64,000 nt of DNA from Lasiosphaeria ovina. Its lineage: Eukaryota; Ascomycota; Sordariomycetes; Sordariales; Lasiosphaeriaceae. The translations under genes and the position numbers were made by a program. How positions within the stretch are numbered: the stretch's first letter is position 1; each line of letters opens with the position of its first letter. The stretch is taken from positions 1,240,001 through 1,304,000 of the forward strand of contig JAULSN010000005.1 in NCBI GenBank assembly GCA_033439765.1. The letters run 5' to 3'. Shown piece by piece: positions 44,338-53,765 of the stretch. Below the pieces are notes generated by a model. That model worked only from the letters and a program-made list of their open reading frames with translations. It made no database searches and had not been told where the DNA came from.

Positions 44338-45986
44338 ATGGACGAAAAACGGAGCACGGACGGCGAGACGTCGCATGTCAACAACGCGGCCGTGCAGGAA
44401 AAGTCCGACACGACCAAGTCCGAGGGGAACACGCATGTGGTGCACTTTAAGGCCCAACCGCCGGAATGGCGCGATGCCACGGAAAAGAAGCTGCTGCGCA
44501 AGATCGACATGCACCTGCTGCCGTTCCTGGTGGTCATGTACCTGCTCAACTTCTTGGACCGGTCGAACCTGGCGCAGGCGCGGCAGGGCACGTTCGAGAA
44601 GGACCTGGGAATGACGGGCACTGACTTCAACCTGGCCACGTCCATATTTTTCGTAGCGTACCTGCTGATGCAGCTGCCGTCCAACATGCTCATCACGAGG
44701 GTGAGGCCGTCGCTGTATCTGTCGGCGGCCATGGTGCTGTGGGGCGGCGTGTCGGCGTGCACGGCGGCCACGCGCAACTTTGGCCAGCTCATCGCCGTGC
44801 GCTTCCTGCTCGGCTTCGTCGAGGCGCCCTTCTTCCCCGGCGCTGTCTTCCTCATGAGCTCGTGGTACACGCGCGCCGAGCTGACGCGCCGCATGGCCTA
44901 CTTTTACTCGGGTAACGCCCTCGCCAACATGTTTGGCGGCATCATCGGTGCGGCCGTGCTGGGAAACCTCGAGGGAGCGCGGGGCATCGCCGGGTGGCGG
45001 TGGCTATTTATCATTGTGGGTGTGACTGGGGTCTATTAGCGGTGGATGCGTTGCAGACTGCTGACTGGGCCGAACAACAGGAGGGAGTCATCACCATCGC
45101 CGTGGCGTTTGCGGCGGCGTTTGTGCTGCCCGACTACCCTAGCACAACGCGGTGGCTGACGGAAGAGGAGCGGGCGTTTGCGGCGTGGCGGCTGCTGGCC
45201 GACATCAACGAGAGCGACGCGCAAAAGGCTCGGACCGTCTGGGACGGGGTCAAGCTGGCCGTGACGGACCCCCGGCTGTATCTGTTTGTGCTGCTGCAGC
45301 ATCTCAGCCTGCTCAGCCAGACGTTCCAGTACTTCTTCCCCAGCATCGTGGGCACACTGGGCTACGGCAAGATCGAGACGCTGTGGCTGACGGCGCCCGT
45401 GTGGTTTGCAACGTTTCTCATCTCGGTCTGCGTGACGTGGACGTCGGCGCGGACACAGGACCGCTCCATCCACATCTTCTGCCTGATGATGTTGGCTGCT
45501 GTGGGCAATGCCATTGCGACGGGCTCGACGGCACTTGGTGCCCGCTTCTTTGCCATGTTCCTGATGCCCATGGGGGCTGTTTCAGCGTGTAGGTGTTCCG
45601 GCGTGCCATACTCTCTAATGTGCAGCTTACTGACGAAGCACGAAATGACAGACCAAATCATCGTGTCGTGGGTGGCCAATTCGTTCCCACGGCCGCTAGT
45701 CAAGCGGTCGGCTTCGGTCGCCATCGCCAACATGATCGGCAATACGGCCAGCATCTACGGGTCGTACATGTATCCTGCCTCAAACGCGCCCCAGTACACG
45801 CCCGGTGGGGCGACAAACACGATTGTGTGCGTGCTGGTTGGCGTCCTTGCCCTGGTTGTGCGCTTCGTGCACAAGCGCGCCAACAGAAAGCTCGAGGAGG
45901 CCGAGCTAGCCGAGAATGGGCGCGACGAAATTTCGAGGCCAGCGAATGGCGACAAGAGGGCGGTGGGGTTCAGATATGTTTATTAG
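44338..45986 (+). CDS. MFS transporter, anion:cation symporter family
   Basis: Three exons: 44338-45015, 45081-45588, 45652-45986 (introns GTGGGT...ACAG and GTAGGT...ACAG), in frame, 506 residues. The start is ATG 44338 (MDEKRSTDGETSHVNN). Landmarks: LLRKIDMHLLPFLVVMYLLN then FLDRSNLAQARQG, SIFFVAYLLMQLPSNMLI, GQLIAVRFLLGFVEAPFFPG, WRWLFIIEGVITIAVAFAAA (across intron 1) and VSAYQIIVSWVANSFPRPLV (across intron 2), then GNTASIYGSYMYPASNAPQY. It belongs to the same superfamily as the gene upstream but is clearly diverged, so it is not a recent tandem duplicate. Substrate unknown. Confidence 0.9.
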
Positions 45987-47016
45987 AGTTTTGTAATTAA
46001 AAAGGGCCAAAAAAGATTTGCAGATTTTGACCTTCGCACGACTTTCTTTGCTCAGGGTTAGAAGTGTCCGCGCAACGTTCCACTTCGGGTGGTTGCCCAC
46101 CCCAAGTTCGACCTCGCCGCCCCCTCCGGCCTCTGCCTGCGATGCAGCAGGGTTCACGACACTGACGACAGCGACTGGCACCGCGACCAATTACGAATTT
46201 CCCATAAATTACACTCCAGTCGAGGTGCCACCTAAGACGTTCAATATCAACACGCTTGGGATCGCACCGATCAACCCCTCTCCATCACGCAAATTCCGGG
46301 CGAGAAGGTCCTCAGCTATCGCATATATCCAGCGTCAGACGGCCTAGTCACCATAACTAGATTTCTGCCCCCTCCTGGCCTGGAAGACCAATTGAGGGCC
46401 CGCAGGGTCTTCTACTTGCGCCGCAAAATCGAAAGGAACACGTCCTCCCAACAGCGCGTCAACCTGGAAGCCCTCGTCCGACACTGTGAAGCGGGCGGCC
46501 AGCTTCCCCAAGGCAACCAGAGCTGTGGGCTATTGTCGGCGAACTGTCGTGGGGCAAAATGGTGACTTTCCTCAGGCAAGCTTCTGGAACCCCGCCGCCC
46601 CAAGATTTCGCGAGGTAAACTCAACCTCTTCTTGATCCCCATCTATCTCGCCGCAAAGGCTATAGGCCGACTCTTGATTGACATGCCCTTTAATCTCTAG
46701 TCTGCTGGTTCGTGCTAGCTAAAGCCGACATTCAAGGGTGCTGAATGTCTGGAGAGACGAGTGCTGTGTTACTTGTATTGAACAATGATCAGCTCCAATG
46801 AATACAATATGAACCGATCGAGAACCATCCTTTGTTCTCCTGCAAATCCTGCTGGGTTCTGCATATACTTCTGAAATTGACGACGTCGCCACCGCACGCT
46901 ACAACTCAGCAGGTAGAGAACAAAGACAACGGAACGACTAATGAATTAGTTCTAAAATCAGACTTATTGAAGAGGAGGATTCTGAAAGTGTCAGAGATTC
47001 ATTACTGAGTCATTAT
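45987..47016. other. Intergenic, left flank of hAT-1
   Basis: No gene is supported. A 110-codon plus-strand frame at 46018-46347 (with TATGTATNYEFPINYTPVEV) looks partly protein-like but has no recognisable motif. The last 8 bases (47009-47016, GTCATTAT) are the left target duplication of the hAT element. Confidence 0.5.
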
Positions 47017-49028
47017 CAGCGCCGGCACCAACTCAATTTTATCCAATTCAATCGATCAAATATAGCCATTTAGATCAATCAATAGTACGATTTTGAGGTC
47101 AAATTCAATCAATTCATAGGGCCAAAATAATTGGCGAATTGTCAATTATTTCCCATTGGCCAGGCCATTTTTAGGGCGGATTTTTCGGATTTTCCTGGGT
47201 CCAGGGCGCCCCCTGACCAAGGCCAACCCTGCATTTTCCTGGGCCCGGGAAAATCTCTGGCTGCCGGGCAGGCCGCAGGTCGCTGCAATGCTGCAAAGCA
47301 ACTATCACGACGTAATAAACAACCGAATCCGACCTTTCCATCGAATCCTTCCATTCTTATAGCGACTTCCCTGCTCCCGAACTAACGACAATACGCCTGC
47401 CTCGACCCTTGATCCCGCGACCCTCTCCACAGGCCAAAGCGAGCATTCGATGCCCTAAAGAAGCCATCGCGAATCTCCACACAATACGACGAGTTGGTCA
47501 AATTTGACATCAAAGAGCTTGGGAATATGGAGGTGAAGGACTGGCCCAAATAAGAACAACACGGGCGCTATACATACCGGAATACTAGGCGGGGAATAAG
47601 AATACGAGGTCATCGTGGATTAGTTCGCACGGCTGCTGGCTTGCCCAGGTCGTCAACAACGTCATAAAAGAGGGAGCATACTTCTGGGCACGCCACTATT
47701 GCGACAAGGTCTTCAAGGCTGCAATCATAAGCTCAGCGGCGAGCCATTTGCAAAAGGAGCATGCCGAAAAGCTTCACGGCGAGGAAGACGGCGTTGAGGC
47801 GCCGGGAAAGAAGCAAAAGACCTTGGAGATGACTTCGAACACTAAGGAAAGGTCGTTTTTGTTGCCTCACAAGCTCACATCGAAGGAAAAGCTTGTTAAT
47901 ATGATCATTCGCTTGAATCTTCCATATAGCATCGTTGAGCACGAAGCTTTTCGTGATTTCTGCATGGACCTGAATGCCGAGAAGACAGCTGCCCTGATTC
48001 CGTCCTCGCACAACACCGTTCGAGCGTATGTTAAGGATCGCTTCGATGCGAACTAGCACGCCCTACGCGCGCGCTTGAGGGTATCGCCATTCAAGAAGCA
48101 TCTTTCCTTCGATATATGGACTTCCGCATCGACCGTTTCCTTCCTCGCGATCTTCGTATATTACGCCGGGGCTGACGGTGACATCCATCGCGAGTTGTTA
48201 GCTATACCACACATCGAGGGCTCTCACAGTGGCGAGAACCAAGCCAAATACATCGTCAAGGAAGTCAAAGAATACGGCTTTGAGGACCAAATCGGGTATT
48301 TCCAGTGTGATAACGTTGATTCGAATACCTGGGCCGTGAGGCATTCGTTACAGTCCTTGGTGCCTGACATGTGCGATTTCGACCGCGATGTATTAGCTGG
48401 AAAACGTCGAATTCGTTGCTTTGGCCACATCCTCAACCTGGCGGCGCGCGCCTTCATTCTAGGCCGCTCGATAGAGCTAGAAAGAACCTTTAACGATAAC
48501 TTCATCAGCCAATCACCTACCGCACAAGAAGAAGCCTTATTGAAGGAGTGGCGAAAGCGAGGCCCGGTCGGGAAGCTACACAACGTCGTACACTTCATTC
48601 GGAGGTCGCCACAACGCCGCGATTCCTTCCTTCAAATCGCGCGTAACCAACAAAACGAAGACGGCGCCGCAGTCCTTGACAGGACCCTCGAGGGCCTATA
48701 TCTATGCAGCGATAATTCAACGAGGTGGAGGTGGAATTCTGTTTACTTCATGATCCAACGCGCAGTGCGTTTACAGGCCCAGGTGGATTTTTGGTGCTAC
48801 CAAAATCAGGCCGATAAACCTGATAGGCGTATGCCCGCCGCCGACTTATTACAACCAAGCGATTAGCACGTACTTTCCGTTGTTTTGTCTATTCTTGAAC
48901 CTTTCAAGAAGATCACCAAATGGTTCGAGGGCAGGGCAGTTACCTTCCCTGAAGCCATCGCAACGCAGGAATGGCTCATCGATTTGCTTGAGGACCGCCT
49001 CCGCACCTTATATCCTAACCCAAGATTA

Positions 49029-50175
49029 TTGGTGGTGGTGGCGCTGGCAAGCGAACCATATCAAATCTATCGGCCCTCGCAGCCTTCAATATAGTCAATA
49101 GCAACACAGGGGGCTATAACGGCGGCAAACGATTCCTAAGCGGGTATGCCGCATCCCGACGTCCGGCCGAGTCTACCGTATTTCGCCCTCGTCCTCCTTA
49201 TATAATGAAACCGGTCGGGGCCATCGCTTCTTCGTGGATCCGTCTCTTGGCTCGCCTTCCTCGTAAGGTGTAAGTATCGATAAGGAGCTCAGGAGAAGGG
49301 GGAGTTATACGGTATATTATCTATTTTGGGGGGGGGAGGTCAGGGGGCCGGGAGCTGACCTCCCTAGTGCGCTTAAGGCTCTTAGTAATATATTTCCATT
49401 ATTTCTATAGCTTCTGGCGTTCTTACTTTGGTTACTATGATTTTATTCTCGCTACCTATAGACTGCTTATACCCCGCTACCTATAGACTGCTATTACAAA
49501 CCGCTCGACTGTGTGGGTCAAGGTTCCTATCGTGCAGTGGCACTATGGGTCTGAAGGGTAGGTAGTTATGAAGAATGAACAAAGGGCAAGCTCTTATTGC
49601 ACGGGTAATACAGTCAAACTGGGTTTGCCACTCAAAGTATATGAGTGCGGTGAATGTGTATTGCTTGCTTGAGGAGCCAAGCAAGCTCTATCTAGAGTGG
49701 CCAATAAGAGTCCGGCACTTATTGCCTACTGTTCGGGTGGTGCTTGGTACTGGGCAGGAGGAAACGACCGGGCATTAGCATGCCCGGTGCCAAGCACGCT
49801 CCCCTTGCTGGGCACCCGCTGATTGGCCGGGTGGGTCCTGCACCGGGATCTTCCGCACGTCCAGACTACCCAGAATATGACGGGATCCGTAACAACTGCT
49901 TATAGAATCTATCTCTTACAAAACCCCGTAAGTCCTGTTATTATGCTTAATATCTATTATTCTAATATATGGTAAGGCGGAACGTATCGGGTTAAGTAGA
50001 GCTCTAGCTTGCGGCCGTTATTGGTAACCTGTCCTCCACGCCTTATTCGCTATGACGGTACCATCGACGCTCCGCCTACCCGGAATAGGGCAGCTCGAGG
50101 CGTTATAAAGATATGGACATTTTTTAAGGGTAACTTTTACGTGAAGCATGAAGCTGTTATTAGCTGCTAATGAGT
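49029..50175 (+). repeat. Copy A of the gene-3'-end repeat, inside hAT-1
   Basis: Matches the reverse complement of 51645-52396 over about 745 bp, not counting the LTR at 49492-49894. It starts within the coding frame (GGGGAGKR...), keeps that frame open to the stop near 49270 (GGYNGGKRFLSGYAASRRP, SSWIRLLARLPRKV) and then matches the downstream non-coding sequence. Copy A has T or A where copy B has C or G at many CpA/TpG sites, so RIP hit this copy harder. With copy B it forms a large inverted repeat with a spacer of about 1.5 kb. Confidence 0.75.
49492..49894 (-). repeat. Solo LTR with 5-bp target duplication
   Basis: On the minus strand it begins TGTTACGGATCCCGTC and ends GTTTGTAATA (originally probably ...ACA). 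It is flanked by a perfect ACTGC duplication (49487-49491 and 49895-49899), and copy B has the uninterrupted empty site. It is therefore a solo LTR of 403 bp left by recombination of a retrotransposon. The terminal CA has become TA, a RIP-type change. Confidence 0.8.
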
Positions 50176-51644
50176 TCTTGAAGCTATTACGGAATTTACC
50201 GGTGGCCCGGTACATACCCATCTAGAGATCTCGGTCGATATACAAATTGAAGATGACGACGACGACGATGACGACGACGACGACGACGACGACGATATCG
50301 ATAACAATATCAATAACGTCGAGTCTTCCTTACCTAGTCAAGTCCCTTCATAACGGCCACGGCGTAATATGCGTTTACCTGCCTACCTGACCGACTCGGT
50401 AATCGACCTACCACGGCGCCTCCCGACCGGGCAGATCAGACCCCCCTCTCTAGACCTCGCCGCCGACTTACCCGACAACTCCCCACCCTCGAAGACTGAT
50501 CTACAGCAAGATCATATATCCTTCCTTCGAACAAGCATTGGCCTGGCCATTCAGAAGCTAAGAAAATACACTGGGTTGATGGAGGAGAGCCCAGCTTACT
50601 GGGCGGCGATGATATTACACCCTGGGCATAAAAGGAAGTGGGTTGATAAGTTCCTGGGAGAGGAGCGGGCCGGGAAGGCATACAGGGCATGTCGCGATCT
50701 TTACCAAGCCGGGTATTCCGGCCTCGCTGTCCCGGCGCCAGCACAACCAGCCCAGGCGCCCACAACAGGTCCAGGGAGTCTTCTTGTTAGTCATGACTAC
50801 TATGACCCGCCCGAAGACCCTAGCCGGAAGGATGAACTCGCTGAATACCTTGCAGAGGGAGTCAGGCCGGTAGATGACATAAAAGCTTGGTGGTTTAGTC
50901 GTCAGGAACGTTGGCCCCCGGCTGTCAAAAATGGCCCTCGAATCAATATCTATTCCTTCTATGTCAGCGGACCCGGAGAGGGCATTCAGTAACCGAAAGT
51001 TGGTCTTCGGCACACAGAGACATGCAATGGGTGACGATACCTTCAACAACATCATGTGTTTGAAGGATTGTATGCGTTGATGAGCTTTTCCGGGCTTCAG
51101 GGCTTTTTTTTTTCCTATCTTTGGTGGAGCGGAAGATGCCGTCAAATATCATCAATTATTGGCATATCAATAAATTCTAGCCTCAAGCCAGTCAAATATC
51201 CATTTCGGCAGCTCAATTCAACCAAATATAGCCTCAGAATTGAGTTGTTTGAATTGTTGCCGGCGCTGGTCATTATTTTAGCTACTGAAACTGGGATGGT
51301 ATTTAGTTAGTAGTTATGCTACTGTAGTATATTATATAGCCATGGTACATAGCATGTCATTCTAGCACTTAGAATATACCAGTACATAATGTCCTGGCCT
51401 AGGGTATGCTGGCACACCCAGGTTCACTTGGCCTTTAAGACCATTAGCCAGCCTGGTGTTGCCTCGCACGACGTATACCCGCGACGCGTCGAAAATGGTG
51501 TAATAATTAGAATCAACGTATGTCCGACAAACGAGGCCTTCGACGATGCCCAAAAGCTTCATGCTGTCTCGAGTACTTCTGCCTTGACACGAATAACACT
51601 CCCAAAACAGAAGATCACTTTAGACCAAGAAAACTTGTTGGCAG

Positions 51645-52396
51645 CTGACAACAGCTTCATGCTTCACGCAAAAGTTGCCCTCAAAAAATGTCCATATCTT
51701 TATGACGCCTCGAGCTGCCCTGTTCCGGGTGGGCGGAGCGTCGATGGCACCGTCATGGCGAATAAGGCGTGGAGTACAGGTTACCAACAGCGGCCGCAAG
51801 CCAGAGCTCTACTTAACCCGATACGTTCCGCCTCACCATACGTTAGAACAATAGACATTGAGCGCGATAATGGGACTTACGGGGTTTTGTAGGAGATAGA
51901 TTCTATGAACAGTCTATGGGTAGTGGGGTATGAGTAGTCTATGGGTAGCGGGGTATGAGCAGTCTATGGGTAGCGGGGATAAAATCATGGCAACCAAAGC
52001 AAGAACGCCAGAAGCCATAGAAATGATGGAAATATGTCACCGAGAACCTTAAGCGCACTAGGGAGGTCAGCTCCCGGCCCCCTGCCCTCCCCCCCTGAAA
52101 CAGACCATACACCCTGTAACGCATGACTCCCCCTTCTCCTGAGCTCCTCATCGACACTTACACCTTGCGAGGAAGGCGAGCCAAGAGACGGATCCACGAA
52201 GAAGCGATGGCCCCGACCAGTTTCACCATATAAAGAGGGCGAGGGCGAAACACGGTAGACTCGGCCGGACGTCGGGATGCGGCATACCCGCTTAGGAATC
52301 GTTTGCCGCCGTTATAGCCCCCTGTGTTGCTGTTGACTATATTGAAGGCTACGAGGGCCGATAGAGTTGACATGGGTCGCTTGCCAGCGCCACCAC
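51645..52396 (-). repeat. Copy B of the gene-3'-end repeat
   Basis: The reference copy for copy A: it covers the last 240 bp of the gene at 52158-53520 and about 510 bp downstream of it, and contains three tandem ACTGC-containing units with core CTATGGGTAG. It lacks the solo LTR and so shows the empty target site. Confidence 0.75.
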
Positions 52397-53520
52397 CACC
52401 AACAATCTTGGCGAATGTGTTGTCGCCCGTGTTGCCGCCAGCAGCAGTCGAAGAGAATCGCTTGCCACCGCTGTCAGGCCTGACGACATTTCCACCGCTA
52501 CCGCCGCCGCTTCCGTCGATGCTACCATCTATCTCCTTACCCGAGAGGCAATAAACGGCGTAAGTTCGCTGGAGAGCCGTGAGGATGGTGGTATACGGGA
52601 TGGTAATGTCGCCAGGATTGCTACCGCCCCTAGTAAACATTAGGATCCAAGCTCTGCTCGGGATGGAAAGAAAACACGTACTTGTTATAGAGGGGTCGGA
52701 CGCATTCGTGTGGGAGGCCCTTTAGATCGTCTTGCTCGACAAGATCCGAAAGCCAAAGCTTGATGGCGCCGCCAGGGGCTGAGAGCGGATTCCGATGGAC
52801 GGTTTCTTTGACCTTCCCATCAACTCTGGTGAAGACCGAGACGTAGGAACACTCAGCGAGGCGCTTCATCTGCTTCTCTATATCGATCTCTCGCATGGGA
52901 AGAGCAAGTTTCACTACAGCCACAGTACGGAGACTCGGGTAATTGATGAAGGATTCGGCGTACTTGCTGGGGCTGCCGGTAGCAGTGAAGGCGACCATCG
53001 TGGTAGGCGCGTCAGGCGGCAAGCCAATGGGGAATGTCGCCAGGGCATCGGCATCACCCTCCATCGGGAGAACCATCAGCTTCGCCGCCAGCAGGCTTCT
53101 GGGTGCGGGGAGGTCACTGCTGGAGTCGAGGCTGGCGGCAATGGCGTAATAGGCCGCGTACTTGACACCCGCTAATGCTCTCTCGAGAGACATGGTAGAG
53201 AGCTTCCCTGTCGACGGGTTATATTCCTAATGAAACAAGTTGTTAGAGCGAAGCGCAGAGTAGGGCAACTACCTTAGCGGACTTACAAAGGCTATCTTTT
53301 TATTAATAGCTGCCGCGAGCTTCTGTAGCTCAGGGAAGCCGTTGGCAAGGCGGTGGCGATCTTGGCGGTCGACGGTGAACTCAAAGTAGAAGCTGCTCCC
53401 GGAGGGCGGCGCAACTTGATAGCAATGGAGGGCAGCGAGGACCTTGTCAAGACGTTCTGGCTTGTCTGGGTCAAGGCCTGCCCAGAAGGGACGGGTGGGA
53501 TATGCCTAATATTTATACAT
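52158..53520 (-). pseudogene. Unknown three-exon gene with GGKR repeats, early in-frame TAG
   Basis: Exons 53520-53287, 53226-52682 and 52629-52158 have consensus splice sites (GTAAGT/TTAG and GTACGT/CTAG) and close in frame to 417 codons. The only lesion is TAG at codon 5 (53508-53506), explained by CAG to TAG; translation could start elsewhere. Exon 1 reads PTRPFWAGLDPDKPERLDKV, PPSGSSFYFEFTVDRQDRHR and NGFPELQKLAAAINKKIAF. Exon 2 has LERALAGVKYAAYYAIAAS and EKQMKRLAECSYVSVFTRVD. Exon 3 is Gly/Ser/Asn rich with spaced dibasic sites (SGGKR, GAGKR, NGGKR) and ends SSWIRLLARLPRKV. I do not recognise the family. Its 3' part is duplicated inside hAT-1, and the MULE lies 246 bp upstream of its start, so it may be a transposon passenger or a host gene caught in a transposon nest. 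Confidence 0.55.
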
Positions 53521-53693
53521 CTCGGTCAGTTCTGCCTTCCTGCCTTGGTGTTTCTTTCTTGCTGCCCACCATGTTTGCTATCTGCGTCAACGGTAGAAGA
53601 TGCTGATGGGGGGCAAAGGAGCGCAGGCTTTTGGTGCAGAGTTTGAAAGAGTATAGCGATAATCATTGATGCGGGGGGGGGGGGGAAGTGAAA

Positions 53694-53765
53694 GGAACAG
53701 AAAGCGAAAAAGGGAAAGGAACAGAAAGCGAAAAAGGGAAAGGAACAGAAAGCGAAAGAGGGAAG
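53694..53765. repeat. 24-bp tandem repeat abutting the MULE
   Basis: Three units of GGAACAGAAAGCGAAAAAGG plus GAAA end exactly at the left edge of the MULE; the last nine bases (AGAGGGAAG) serve as its left target duplication. Confidence 0.8.

Larger units (their letters stand above)
47677..51080 (+). pseudogene. hAT-1 transposase, broken by stops and insertion
   Basis: Begins with a BED-type finger (YFWARHYCDKVFKAAI...SHLQKEH). The frame continues through NLPYSIVEHEAFRDF, KKHLSFDIWTSASTVSFLAI, RRIRCFGHILNLAARAF and GPVGKLHNVVHFIRRSP to ILEPFKKITKWFEGR, with only two in-frame stops, TAG at 48054-48056 and TAG at 48864-48866. These fit Q-to-stop (CAG to TAG) and W-to-stop (TGG to TAG). After the nested insertion the C-terminal part resumes: SPAYWAAMILHPGHKRKW, DDIKAWWFSRQERWPP and the dimerisation motif IPSMSADPERAFSNRK, ending at TGA 51080. 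Inactive as it stands. Acidic codons GAC/GAT make a long Asp run near 50255-50295. Confidence 0.75.
47017..51268 (+). mobile_element. hAT transposon hAT-1 with nested insertions
   Basis: Terminal inverted repeats CAGCGCCGGCACCAACTCAA (left) and, on the complement, CAGCGCCGGCAACAATTCAA (right) are flanked on both sides by a perfect 8-bp duplication GTCATTAT (47009-47016 and 51269-51276). Eight-bp duplications and CAG-starting repeats are hallmarks of hAT elements. Inside are BED-finger, catalytic and dimerisation parts of a transposase. The element is interrupted from about 49029 to 50175 by a copy of sequence found at 51645-52396, itself hit by a solo LTR at 49492-49894. Its length of 4252 bp includes these insertions. 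Confidence 0.85.

Noticed and set aside
49029..50175. Helitron explanation for the copied gene end
   Set aside because: The shared 3' end does not keep a CTRR terminus with a preceding hairpin in both copies; only one copy reads CTAA.
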